Positions 7,344 through 15,386 of a DNA stretch of 15,386 nucleotides are shown here, one piece after another; positions within the stretch are counted from its first letter, which is position 1; each line of letters starts with the position of its first letter. The stretch is from Acidobacteriota bacterium (lineage in GTDB: Bacteria; Acidobacteriota; Blastocatellia; Pyrinomonadales; Pyrinomonadaceae), in the NCBI GenBank assembly GCA_020853255.1, contig JADYZI010000475.1, positions 1 through 15,386 of the forward strand, in the 5' to 3' direction. The notes beneath the pieces were generated by a model, which was not told where the DNA came from, ran no database searches, and saw nothing but the letters and a program-made list of their open reading frames with translations. The translations under genes and the position numbers were made by a program.

Positions 7344-8609
7344 TCACTCGTACCGAAGCGATTCGATCGGGTCAAGCCGGGCAGCCTTCCATGCGGGCCA
7401 AAGACCAAAGATAAGGCCGATACCAACACTGGCGAAGAATCCGGCGATGGGAGCCCAAAGCGGCACATAAGACGGCAAGACGAGTTTAACGAGAAGTGTC
7501 AGCAGCCAGCCGATGAGCAGCCCGACCAGGCCGCCGAAACCGGTCAGCGTTGCGGCCTCGATCAAAAATTGAAGCAGAATATCGCTCTGCTTTGCCCCGA
7601 TCGCCTTGCGGATACCGATCTCACGCGTCCGCTCCGTCACGGACACAAGCATTATGTTCATCACACCGATACCGCCGATCATCAGGCCGATCGATGAAAT
7701 GACTATCATTGCGGCGGCAACGCCGGCTGTGATCGATTTGAACTGTTCAATAATGCTGGCCGCCGTTTCCATCGAAAAATTATTAGGCTGGCCAAAGGGC
7801 ACCTGACGGCGTACACGCAAAAGGTCCTGGACGTCATCCTTCGCCTTTTCCAGCATACCTTCCTTCGCGACGGCAAGAATGAACATATCCTCGGCGTTCG
7901 GTTTTAATTTCAGAGCCGCGCCCAAGGGCATATAAATAACATTGCTCTGGTCGTTATTCCCGCCGCCGCCGCCAAAAAGCTGCTCCTTTTTTTCAAGGAC
8001 GCCGATAACTCGAAAGGGCGTCCCGCCGATCTCGAGTTCTTCGCCGACAGGATCCGTATAAGGGAAATATGCGTCCACGACCGACGTCCCGATAAGACAA
8101 ACGTTGGCCTTTTCGTCGCTTTCGCTCTGCGAAAACCAGCGCCCCTCCATCAGCACCTCACTTGTTGTCTTTTCTATGTCGGGGAGTGTGCCTTGAAGTT
8201 GGACCGACGAGGACGACTTACCGTTCCTGCCGGTGACAAGGATCTTCGAACCCCAATAGTTATTTGAAACATCAAGGAAAGGAACCGAGGTTTCTATCGA
8301 AGGAAGATTCTTTATCGCATTAGAATCTTCTACCGTCAGGGGCTTTCGCATCCGCTCCTCACGCGACCGCCTGCCGGTGGTAAAACCAATGTTGAATTTG
8401 TATAGAAAGATCGAGCGGGTGCCGAAAGATTCGACCTGTTTTTCGACCGCTACATTGATGCCGCTGATGATGGACGATATCAGCATTACCGTGATAACGC
8501 CGACGACGACGCCGAAGATGGTCAGAAACGAGCGCAGCTTGTTGCCCCGCAGCGTGTCCAGCGCCATCATCAGGTTCTCGTAAAATCTGCTGCCCAATAA
8601 TCTGACCAT
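7344..8609 (-). CDS. MacB-like ABC transporter permease (second of a tandem pair)
   Basis: This 421-residue protein has the MacB/FtsX permease layout. An N-terminal membrane helix (about 27-50, after LRGNKLRSFLT) is followed by a large extracytoplasmic MacB core domain (about 55-290). Three C-terminal membrane helices follow, with the hallmark IGVMNIMLVSVTERTREIGI and RKAIGAKQSDILLQFL, ending in PAWKAARLDPIESLRYE. A glycine run (LFGGGGGNNDQ) sits in the core domain. I use the ATG at 8609, which follows the stop of the upstream permease gene by two bases and has GAGGG 10 bases before it; a TTG at 8615 overlapping that stop is an alternative. The two permeases are clearly co-transcribed and probably form a heterodimer or two related transporters. 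No ATPase domain is fused, so a separate ATPase is needed; the one at 800-1552 is a good candidate. Confidence 0.93.
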   Translation of the reverse strand: MVRLLGSRFYENLMMALDTLRGNKLRSFLTIFGVVVGVITVMLISSIISGINVAVEKQVESFGTRSIFLYKFNIGFTTGRRSREERMRKPLTVEDSNAIKNLPSIETSVPFLDVSNNYWGSKILVTGRNGKSSSSVQLQGTLPDIEKTTSEVLMEGRWFSQSESDEKANVCLIGTSVVDAYFPYTDPVGEELEIGGTPFRVIGVLEKKEQLFGGGGGNNDQSNVIYMPLGAALKLKPNAEDMFILAVAKEGMLEKAKDDVQDLLRVRRQVPFGQPNNFSMETAASIIEQFKSITAGVAAAMIVISSIGLMIGGIGVMNIMLVSVTERTREIGIRKAIGAKQSDILLQFLIEAATLTGFGGLVGLLIGWLLTLLVKLVLPSYVPLWAPIAGFFASVGIGLIFGLWPAWKAARLDPIESLRYE

Positions 8610-8611
8610 GA

Positions 8612-9847
8612 TCAATCGGCCCTCAACGCTTCTATCGGATCAAGCCGTGCCGCCTTCCATGCCGGGAACAAACCGGCGGCGACGCCGACCGCGGCCGAAA
8701 CCCCGATCGCAATAACGGCAGCGTACCACGGTATAACGGTCGGGATAAGATAATAGCTGATAATAAGCCCGATCAGCTGTGCAATGATAAGCCCGATCAA
8801 ACCGCCAATCGCAGAGAGCGTCCCCGCTTCAAAAAGAAACTGCCTCAGAATATCGGCTTGCCGTGCACCGAGGCTTTTGCGTATCCCGATCTCTTTCGTG
8901 CGTTCGGTCACCGCGACAAGCATAATATTCATGATCACGATCGCCCCGACCACAAGCGCTATCGTCGGCACGAACAGTATCACAATGAATGTAGTTCCAA
9001 AAATGCTGTCACGAAGCCCTGAAATGGCATCCGGTGTGAGAATACCGAACGTGTCCTTTTCGCCCGGCTCAAGCCGGCGGCGCAGCCGCATGAGCGTTCT
9101 TGCCTCATCGACCGCGGCATCGAAGGTCTCATCCGAAGCCGATGTGCCCTCAAAGGATAAATACCGGCTGCCGCGAAATCCGCCAAAATTTGACCCAAAT
9201 GTCTTTAACGGTAGTTGGACGAATGCATCCAGCGGCCTGCCGAAAACCGTCCCCTTTGCCACACGGACGCCGATTACACGATATGGAATTCCGCTTATCG
9301 TTATTTCTTGCCCAAGCGAGTCACCGCCCGGAAATAACTTATCCTCAACATCGGTCCCAATGAACGCAACGCGGAGGCTATTTGTATTCTCGACCTGCGT
9401 GAAATAACGGCCTTTGAGTACATCGACCTTCTCGATCTCGCCGATTATCGGTTCGGCTCCATCAACGGTGACGCCCTCCATCGAATTGCTGCCCGCACGG
9501 ATCGTTCGTCCATTGCCGCCCGCTTTGGCTCCGATCGCACTGATCATCTGCATACGGGCACGGATATATTCGAGGTCGTCAAGCGTCAACTCCTTATTCC
9601 GACGCTGGGCTTCGGCAATAGTGTCGCTGTCCTTGAAATCGTCGAAATTAAATCGTTGGATAGTAAACGTATTTGACCCGATCCCGGCGATCTTTTCGTC
9701 GATATACGCGTTAAAACCCTGAAGCACCGAAAACACGACCATAAACGCCGTAACGCCTATGATCATCCCAAGCAAGGTCAAAAACGACCGAAGCTTGTGC
9801 GCCCAGATGGCGGAAAGGGCAAGTTTTAATGTCTCGGAAAAATTCAT
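8612..9847 (-). CDS. MacB-like ABC transporter permease (first of a tandem pair)
   Basis: This 411-residue protein is a paralog of the next permease. It opens with KLALSAIWAHKLRSFLTLLG and a membrane helix (about 22-44), then the extracytoplasmic MacB core domain (about 48-280). Three C-terminal helices follow, with VIMNIMLVAVTERTKEIGI and RKSLGARQADILRQFLFEA, and it ends in FPAWKAARLDPIEALRAD. Family knowledge: such permeases do not form a substrate channel through the membrane but transmit ATP-driven motion to periplasmic partners such as MacA-type adaptors. The ATG at 9847 has no strong ribosome-binding site. The gene lies 133 bases downstream of the kinase gene on the same strand, with no obvious terminator between them, so read-through is possible. 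Confidence 0.93.
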   Translation of the reverse strand: MNFSETLKLALSAIWAHKLRSFLTLLGMIIGVTAFMVVFSVLQGFNAYIDEKIAGIGSNTFTIQRFNFDDFKDSDTIAEAQRRNKELTLDDLEYIRARMQMISAIGAKAGGNGRTIRAGSNSMEGVTVDGAEPIIGEIEKVDVLKGRYFTQVENTNSLRVAFIGTDVEDKLFPGGDSLGQEITISGIPYRVIGVRVAKGTVFGRPLDAFVQLPLKTFGSNFGGFRGSRYLSFEGTSASDETFDAAVDEARTLMRLRRRLEPGEKDTFGILTPDAISGLRDSIFGTTFIVILFVPTIALVVGAIVIMNIMLVAVTERTKEIGIRKSLGARQADILRQFLFEAGTLSAIGGLIGLIIAQLIGLIISYYLIPTVIPWYAAVIAIGVSAAVGVAAGLFPAWKAARLDPIEALRAD

Positions 9848-9980
9848 CGCTTACCGGATTCTATTAGATGCAGTTACATATACGCAAAATGCCTGTAAAT
9901 GTTTATTCCCCAAAACGGCTGTCAAGCGGTTGCGAAAGCCAGGATAAACCGACGGTTAACTGCGCAAGGCCATGTATTTG

Positions 9981-12900
9981 TTAGCGAAGTTTGGCCAGAA
10001 GACTTGTGAACGCGGCTTCGCCATTGAGATTCGAAAGGCGTGGATCGGCGGCGAGAAAATTAAACGAATGTCCGCCGGCGGCTTCGGACCTGCCGAGCCA
10101 TTCGATAGCTTTGGCGGAGTCGCCAATGGCATTATAGGCAAGTGCTATCTCGTACGCGAAGGCTGACGGGTTATCTCTCACCGACCGGTCTTTGAGTGCT
10201 TCGTCAAGCTTGGCGTGAGCATCCTGCTTATTGCTTCCCATGGCCATGACCTGGGCTTCGATCACCTTCCAGCCGGGGTCATTCAGGCTGCCGCCGGACA
10301 ACGCGATCTCTTTGGCAAGTGCGGCTTCAGCCTCCGTTTTTCGGCCCATCGCGGCAAACGTCCACCTTTTTACCTTGAAGGCCGGCACCGAGTTCTGATC
10401 GATCGCCAGTGCTGAATCGGCTTCGGCAAGGGCCTGTTCCAGATTTCCGCTGTGAAAATGGACAACGCCGGCGGCCGCGCGGATCGCCGCAGCGTTTGGA
10501 TCAAGCCGTTTTGCTATTTCTATCTCAGTCTCGGCATCGACCTTTTCGCCCTTTGCAGCCAGCGTCAGAGCAAACCAGTGGTGGGCCGGCGCATACGATG
10601 GGTTGACCTGGATCGCGCGTCTAAACTCAAGCTCGGAACCGGCCCGATCACGGTCATGGAAAAATTTTATATAGGCCAGCGTAGCATGGGCCTCGGCAAG
10701 GTCGGAGTCGATCTCGAGTGCCCGGGCGGCGTATTGTTTCGCTTGCGGGTAGGAGTTTTTTGGCGGTTCGATGGAGTAGAGGTTGAGGAGGGCCAGCACA
10801 TCGGCAAGGCCAACGTACGCAAGAGCAAAGTTCTCGTCCTCTTTCAGCGCCCGCGAAAAACTGGCCGCGGCGGCGTTCAGGCCGTTTAACGAACGCCCTG
10901 TCATCTCCGATCGTCCCTGCAGATATAGATTGTATGCGGCCGCGTCCTCAGTATAGCTTCGTTCGACCTGTTGACGCTCTATCGGAAGCGGATCGATGGC
11001 TAGAGCTGTCCAGATGCGCTCGGCGAGTTTTGTCTGGATGCGAAATAGATTTCCATCGGGGGCCGAGAATTGCTCACGAAAAAGGGCATTTCCGTTGCGG
11101 ACGTCCAGCAGTTCTGCGTCAAGCGTGGCCGATGTGCCGGAGCGTACGATGGAGCCCCGAATTACGTATGCGATCCCGAGCCGACTATCCAGCGCGGCTG
11201 GGTCAGTGCCCGCGAGCGACCGGCCTGTGTTGGCCGAAATGACCTGCAAACTCTTGATATTACCTAGCTTATTGGTCAGGGCATCGGCCAGGCCGACGCC
11301 GATCTCGGTATTATTCTCGTCAGATCCGGCAAACGGGAAAACGACTATGCCCGAGGACGCGAGGCGTGCCGGTGCGGCGACCGGAAAATTGGACATCCTG
11401 TACCAACTGATGCCCATCACGACAACGCCGATCAGCAAGATCGCTGCCATCGCAAATGCCGCATACGTCAGGGCGGAGGCTTTTTTCGGGCGACTTTCTT
11501 CCGTGCCGCCGTTCGTTATCGGTCCGGTGTCGATGACCAGGGTCGTCAGATCGTGCAGGTTCTGGCCGCCGGCAACAGTGGCGTTTGCCGCCGCAAAACT
11601 GTTGAAGAAGGGCCGGTAGCCTGTCGTTTCGAGTATAACTTCAAACCTTGGATCACCACGGGCGATATCGAACGCGGGTTCGACACCCATCCAATTGAGC
11701 CACGATTCACGCAGCTTCGCCGAATTTTGCAGGTGAAGGATCGCTTGGTCCTGATCCTTTAGGTAGCAGTAAACAAGAGAAAGCTGATACGGCGAAACGT
11801 GCCGGTCGGCGGCAAGCTCGTGAAGATGACCGAGTTTGTTATAGGCCGTTTCGCGCTGGCCGTCCGCTGCGTAGCATTCCGCCTCGGAAAGCAGCGAAAA
11901 AATGCTTCCGTCCATCAGGTCCATCGCCCGCGAATTTTCACGGAGAGCAGCTTTTGTTTCGCCTTGAAGCCGATGGACCTTGCTCAAGCCATAATAGCCG
12001 AAACTATAGGTTGGAAAATCTTCGATCACCTTCTGGTATGTCGCCGCAGCCTCTTCAAATCGGCGCGCAAAATAAAGTCCCCAGGCGATATTGTGGTGAT
12101 TGAACGGCGTAAGTGGGTCGATCTCGACGCTGCGCCGTGCGTATTGAAGGCCTTCGGCAAACCTGCCTTCGGTGTACATAACTATCGAATACCAGACATA
12201 GGCACTTGCGTTGCTCGGATTCAATTCGATGGCCTTTGTTAGATGGTGTTCAGCCCGCGACCATTCGTAATTGCCGGCGTGCAGCGAGAAGCCGAGGCTT
12301 GCGTGTGCTTCAGAAAGATTGGCATCGAGTTCGACAGCTTTCTTTGCCGCTTCGATCGCAGGCGGGAAACATTCGCTAGGCGGAAGGACGCCGAGTATGC
12401 CAAGCCAGTTGTAATAATCAGCGATACCTGCGTAGGCATGGGCGTATTCCGGATCTGCCGAGATCGCCCCATGAAAATTGACGAATGCCTTGGCAAAGCT
12501 CTCTTCTGTAAAAGAATTAAAGTAATACCGGCCCCGCAGGTAATGCTCGAATGCCTCGGGATTCTCGGTGCCGCGTTTAACGAACCGGTCCCGCTCGTTG
12601 CTCGTCAATTGAGGCAGAAGCCCTTCGATCACTTTATTTGAAAGCTTATCTTCCAGCGAGAAAACGTCGGCGATCACCTCGTCTATCGACGTTGCCCAGA
12701 TCGCGGCATTTTCGGCCACATTGAGGAGTTGAACGGTTACACGGAGGCGGTCGTTTGCTTTCTTGACACTTCCGCTGAGGATGAAATCGACATTCAGTTC
12801 GCGGCCGGCACGCAGCGGATCGATCACGCCTTCGTCAAACCCTGTGATGGAACTCGTTGGCCGCACCACAAAGCGCCTTACCTTGCTAAGCCGGGTGATC

Positions 12901-14270
12901 AGTGCATCGGCAAGGCCCACGCCTAGAAATCTGTTATCCGTATCCTCGGCGGAGGCAAGGTTGAGAAATGTGAAGGGAAGAACCGCCAGCGTCCGTGTGT
13001 TTGCCGGCGGCCGCAAATAGGGTTCGATGTCGGTCGTCCGCCCGGCGGCATATTTCGGTGCCGCCACTTTGCCGCCATTTAGAAAGCGCGAGACGTCCCT
13101 GGAAAATTCTGAAACGGAAGAATATCTGTCCGCCCTATCTTTGCTCAGGGCCTTCATCAAGATGTTGTCAAGATCACCCACCAGTGCCGATGCAAGCGCG
13201 GTCGAGTTCGTTCTCCGAACCTCGAGGAGGTCGATGTTTCCTTTCACGTATTGAGGAAGGAGCGTCTCGGCATCGTCGATCATCCGGCTCGGCGGCTTTG
13301 GCATCGTGTTGCAGATCACATAGGTAACATCATGCAGGGCCCGGCCTACAAAGTTATACGGCCTGTGGCCTGTTAACATTTCGTAGAGCAGTACACCCAG
13401 TGAATAGATATCGCTTGCCGGTGTAACGTCGAGCCCCTGCACCTGTTCGGGGCTGGCATAATCGGGCGTCATCATCCGGAGCATTGAGCCAGTCGGGTTG
13501 ACCGACTCATGGATCAGGTCAGGATCCAGTATCTTTGCTATGCCAAAATCGAGCAATTTGGGCGATCCGTTGCGGTTGATGAGAATATTGCTTGGTTTTA
13601 TGTCGCGATGCACGACCTGTCGGCCGTGAGCATATTCCAGGGCCGAGCACACTTTTTGAAACAGCTTTAATCGTTCGTGCAGGTCAAGACGGTTTGCATC
13701 CGCATAGGAGTAAAGGTTCTGGCCCTCGACAAACTCCATTACAAAGTATGGAACGCCTTCGGCGGTCGTTCCGCCATCGAGTAGCCGTGCGATAAACGGG
13801 TGCTCGAATGAAGCAAGTATCTGGCGTTCGTGGCGAAAGCGGCGGATTATGAAGTCTGAGTCCATTCCGCGTTTTATCAGCTTTATTGCTACGCGCTGAT
13901 CGAACTCTCCATCGGCACGTTCGGCCAAATATACAGCGCCCATGCCGCCGCGTCCCACCTCGGCCGTCAAACGATAAGCACCGATCATACGGCCGAGATA
14001 ATTATCCCGGTCGTCACCGTTAAACGAATTTTCAACCGAATCCGATATCTCCCTTTTTGCGTTTGTGTTCAGAAATGAGCTGTCAGTCCAAACTGGCGAT
14101 TCGATGAACTCATCGGCAGATTCGTCCGAAGCGAGCAAACGTTCTATTTCAAGGCGCAGTCGGTCGTCCGTGCCGCATTCGGTACGAACAAAACTGCTGC
14201 GTTGGTGTTTGGGAAGATCAACGGCAGCCTGAAAGACGGCCTCGATCTTCTGCCAGCGTTCGGGGGACAT
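9981..14270 (-). CDS. Hanks-type Ser/Thr kinase with two FlgO/TolB-like and TPR modules around a transmembrane helix
   Basis: This 1429-residue protein has an unusual layered layout. An N-terminal helical region (1-60, MSPERWQKIE) precedes a Ser/Thr kinase at about 100-395. The kinase shows GRGGMG (106-111), Lys130 in VAIK, HRDIKPSN (221-228, catalytic Asp223), DFG (241-243), SPE instead of APE (273-275) and Asp287 in DIYSLG, so all catalytic residues are present. Next comes a FlgO/TolB-like domain (about 426-555, LAVLPF), then TPR repeats (about 571-880) and one hydrophobic helix (about 932-956). A second FlgO/TolB-like domain (about 972-1090, IVVFPF) and a second TPR block (about 1108-1425) close the protein. 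The kinase side is presumably cytoplasmic and the second module periplasmic. The ATG has no good ribosome-binding site; a TTGGCG-17-TGTAAA pair directly upstream could give a nearly leaderless mRNA. Substrates are unknown. It diverges from a membrane sensor gene. Confidence 0.93.
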   Translation of the reverse strand: MSPERWQKIEAVFQAAVDLPKHQRSSFVRTECGTDDRLRLEIERLLASDESADEFIESPVWTDSSFLNTNAKREISDSVENSFNGDDRDNYLGRMIGAYRLTAEVGRGGMGAVYLAERADGEFDQRVAIKLIKRGMDSDFIIRRFRHERQILASFEHPFIARLLDGGTTAEGVPYFVMEFVEGQNLYSYADANRLDLHERLKLFQKVCSALEYAHGRQVVHRDIKPSNILINRNGSPKLLDFGIAKILDPDLIHESVNPTGSMLRMMTPDYASPEQVQGLDVTPASDIYSLGVLLYEMLTGHRPYNFVGRALHDVTYVICNTMPKPPSRMIDDAETLLPQYVKGNIDLLEVRRTNSTALASALVGDLDNILMKALSKDRADRYSSVSEFSRDVSRFLNGGKVAAPKYAAGRTTDIEPYLRPPANTRTLAVLPFTFLNLASAEDTDNRFLGVGLADALITRLSKVRRFVVRPTSSITGFDEGVIDPLRAGRELNVDFILSGSVKKANDRLRVTVQLLNVAENAAIWATSIDEVIADVFSLEDKLSNKVIEGLLPQLTSNERDRFVKRGTENPEAFEHYLRGRYYFNSFTEESFAKAFVNFHGAISADPEYAHAYAGIADYYNWLGILGVLPPSECFPPAIEAAKKAVELDANLSEAHASLGFSLHAGNYEWSRAEHHLTKAIELNPSNASAYVWYSIVMYTEGRFAEGLQYARRSVEIDPLTPFNHHNIAWGLYFARRFEEAAATYQKVIEDFPTYSFGYYGLSKVHRLQGETKAALRENSRAMDLMDGSIFSLLSEAECYAADGQRETAYNKLGHLHELAADRHVSPYQLSLVYCYLKDQDQAILHLQNSAKLRESWLNWMGVEPAFDIARGDPRFEVILETTGYRPFFNSFAAANATVAGGQNLHDLTTLVIDTGPITNGGTEESRPKKASALTYAAFAMAAILLIGVVVMGISWYRMSNFPVAAPARLASSGIVVFPFAGSDENNTEIGVGLADALTNKLGNIKSLQVISANTGRSLAGTDPAALDSRLGIAYVIRGSIVRSGTSATLDAELLDVRNGNALFREQFSAPDGNLFRIQTKLAERIWTALAIDPLPIERQQVERSYTEDAAAYNLYLQGRSEMTGRSLNGLNAAAASFSRALKEDENFALAYVGLADVLALLNLYSIEPPKNSYPQAKQYAARALEIDSDLAEAHATLAYIKFFHDRDRAGSELEFRRAIQVNPSYAPAHHWFALTLAAKGEKVDAETEIEIAKRLDPNAAAIRAAAGVVHFHSGNLEQALAEADSALAIDQNSVPAFKVKRWTFAAMGRKTEAEAALAKEIALSGGSLNDPGWKVIEAQVMAMGSNKQDAHAKLDEALKDRSVRDNPSAFAYEIALAYNAIGDSAKAIEWLGRSEAAGGHSFNFLAADPRLSNLNGEAAFTSLLAKLR

Positions 14271-14374
14271 CTCGTAATTTTACAACGGATACGGGGGCAA
14301 CCGCCAACCATTTTCACATGCCTCGGCCCCGCTCTGCGGCTTCTTAAAAACTCTATTGGTTCGAACGGGTGTAT

Positions 14375-14405
14375 CTCGCCTCTCGCGGTTCTCGCGAGTG
14401 GTGAG
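14375..14405. promoter_or_regulatory. Long palindrome in the divergent spacer between kinase and sensor genes
   Basis: CTCGCC (14375-14380) pairs with GGTGAG (14400-14405, one G-T pair) and CTCGCG (14382-14387) with CGCGAG (14393-14398), with a single T-T mismatch between the two blocks and a 5-base loop. No T-tract follows. It lies about 105 bases upstream of the kinase start and 20 bases upstream of the sensor promoter. It may be an operator, a leader hairpin of the kinase mRNA, or another intergenic palindrome. Confidence 0.45.
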
Positions 14406-14424
14406 GCCCAAGGCTGGCGGGTGT

Positions 14425-14468
14425 TTAATATTGTTGACCAGCAAATCTATACTAAAGTACAATATTAA
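14425..14468 (+). promoter_or_regulatory. Sigma70-type promoter embedded in an inverted repeat, upstream of the sensor gene
   Basis: TTGACC (14434-14439) and TACAAT (14458-14463) each match the sigma70 consensus at five of six positions and are 18 bases apart. Perfect 10-bp arms TTAATATTGT (14425-14434) and ACAATATTAA (14459-14468) flank the promoter: the left arm touches the -35 and the right arm covers the -10. Start of transcription would be near 14470, giving a short leader of about 25 bases. A dimeric regulator bound to both arms would block RNA polymerase; this is inferred from position. Confidence 0.6.
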
Positions 14469-14494
14469 CAAGGATCGCCCTGGTCCCGCCCCAC

Positions 14495-15386
14495 ATGCCT
14501 ACCCGACCATTTAAGATAAGCCTTGTTCATTTGGTGATCGTTACCCTGCTTTTGGTGGGGCTGGTCCCGTTGGTATTGACCGGGTGGTCACTTTCCGGCA
14601 GAAGCGCAAGCGAACTTCGGGCGGTCGAAAATCGCTATCAGATCCAGTTGGTGCAGGAAAAGGCACGCCAGATCGAAATGTTCGGGCAAAAATACGGAGG
14701 GCTTGTAAAGGGCCTCGCGAATGCCTTTGAGCTCTCGAACAGCATCGAACTTCTTTCCTCGCCGCAGACCGAAAGCAAATTAAGCCAAACACTTCAGAAC
14801 GATGGCAATCTTCTTGGTCTGTACGTAAAGCCGGTCGGTGCGGAAGCTTTGTCGCTTTACAGGCCCGGCGCGATCGGCAAAGCCGAATTGGAATCGATCG
14901 CCGCCGAGGCACTCGAAGCATCCGGTACGGACGACCTCTTCATGGGCCAGCCGCGACGGACCGGCACAAGCGGCGATTCGGTCATCTCGATGGTCTCGCA
15001 CGTCAATGTCGATAACCGTTCGATCGCTTCGGTTGTTGCTGTTGTTTCGCTTCGGGACATCGCGCGAAGCGTTGTCGGCAGCAGCGACCAATCCGAAGAA
15101 GAACTTTGGACAGGCGGGCTTCCGATCATTTTCGTGGTGAACCAAGCCGGAAAAGCGATATTCCATCCCGACCCAAAATTGGTTGATTCACAAAAGACGC
15201 TGACCGACCTGAAGATCGTGAACGAATGGCAGCAGTCGAACAGGCAGATCCAGTCCGGGCTTGTACCGTTCAAGGCAGAATTCGGCGGGAATTCATACGA
15301 CATGATCGGGGCCTACTCGACTGTTAGCTTTGGCCCGGCTACGACGTTTGGCGTTATTACAATGCAGGACGAACGCAAGGCCCTGG
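14495..15386 (+). CDS. Membrane-anchored sensor protein with Cache-like extracytoplasmic domain, 3' end missing
   Basis: An open frame of 297 codons runs off the right edge. It starts with ATG (MPTRPFKISLVH) and a single membrane helix at about 8-33 (LVIVTLLLVGLVPLVL). A probable helical linker with many Q/E/K residues follows (about 42-75), then a long extracytoplasmic region. This holds motifs seen in Cache-type sensors: LLGLYVKPVG, a central VVSLRDIARSVV, FVVNQAGKAIFHPDP, and near the end YDMIGAYSTVSFGPATTFGVITMQDE. In this class a second membrane helix, HAMP and an output domain (kinase, cyclase or phosphatase) usually follow, but that part is outside the window, so the output cannot be stated. 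No good ribosome-binding site is seen; AAGGA is 20 bases away. It is divergently transcribed from the kinase gene, behind a strong-looking promoter with an inverted repeat. Confidence 0.75.
   Translation, partial: MPTRPFKISLVHLVIVTLLLVGLVPLVLTGWSLSGRSASELRAVENRYQIQLVQEKARQIEMFGQKYGGLVKGLANAFELSNSIELLSSPQTESKLSQTLQNDGNLLGLYVKPVGAEALSLYRPGAIGKAELESIAAEALEASGTDDLFMGQPRRTGTSGDSVISMVSHVNVDNRSIASVVAVVSLRDIARSVVGSSDQSEEELWTGGLPIIFVVNQAGKAIFHPDPKLVDSQKTLTDLKIVNEWQQSNRQIQSGLVPFKAEFGGNSYDMIGAYSTVSFGPATTFGVITMQDERKAL

Noticed and set aside
8784..9407. 207-codon plus-strand frame opposite the first permease.
   Set aside because: It lies wholly antisense to a clear MacB-like permease and encodes a composition-biased product without domain motifs.
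9920..9925. TTGACA on the minus strand as the -35 box of the permease operon.
   Set aside because: No acceptable -10 box lies 15-19 bases downstream (ACATTT and neighbours). It is a perfect hexamer but unsupported.
10996..11619. 207-codon plus-strand frame opposite the kinase gene.
   Set aside because: It is antisense to conserved FlgO/TolB-like and TPR coding sequence, with no ribosome-binding site or motif.

Overview
The window looks like chromosomal DNA of an Acidobacteriota-type bacterium, probably Blastocatellia/Pyrinomonadales. This is an inference from gene content: a moderately GC-rich genome, a Hanks-type kinase carrying FlgO/TolB-like and TPR modules, tandem MacB-like permeases, orphan OppD/OppF-type ATPases, and short palindromic intergenic repeats built from words such as CTTTGCGTGAA and TTTTCGTG. 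No rRNA, tRNA, CRISPR array or transposase was seen.

Layout. Bases 1-1552 (+) hold the end of a periplasmic adaptor (MacA/HlyD type) followed closely by a MacB/LolD-type ABC ATPase. Bases 1553-2204 carry no convincing gene but are dense in secondary structure: a run of hairpins, a T-tract terminator on the minus strand, a palindromic intergenic repeat, and the terminator of the next gene. Bases 2205-3926 (-) encode a secreted S41 carboxy-terminal processing protease. A palindrome-rich divergent spacer separates it from an OppD-type ATPase (4133-5164, +), which is followed after another palindromic repeat by an OppF-type ATPase (5332-6309, +). A YIP1-family membrane protein follows (6463-7242, +). 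Two MacB-like permeases (7344-8609 and 8612-9847, -) converge on it across a perfect 10-bp-stem hairpin. Bases 9981-14270 (-) encode a 1429-residue Ser/Thr kinase with two FlgO/TolB-like plus TPR modules on either side of one membrane segment. Diverging from it, behind a good sigma70-type promoter embedded in a 10-bp inverted repeat, is the start of a membrane-anchored sensor (14495 to the edge, +).

How they fit together. The adaptor and ATPase at the left and the two permeases on the opposite strand are the parts of one MacAB-like efflux or lipoprotein-export system, but here they are split. Flipping the segment from about 1553 to 9847 would rebuild an uninterrupted adaptor-ATPase-permease-permease operon, so a local inversion is a plausible history. 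The kinase and the sensor are probably regulators sharing a divergent control region. The main candidate for something undescribed is the structured stretch at 1577-1910, especially the minus-strand part that ends in its own terminator and lies downstream of the protease's own terminator, which suggests a separate small RNA.
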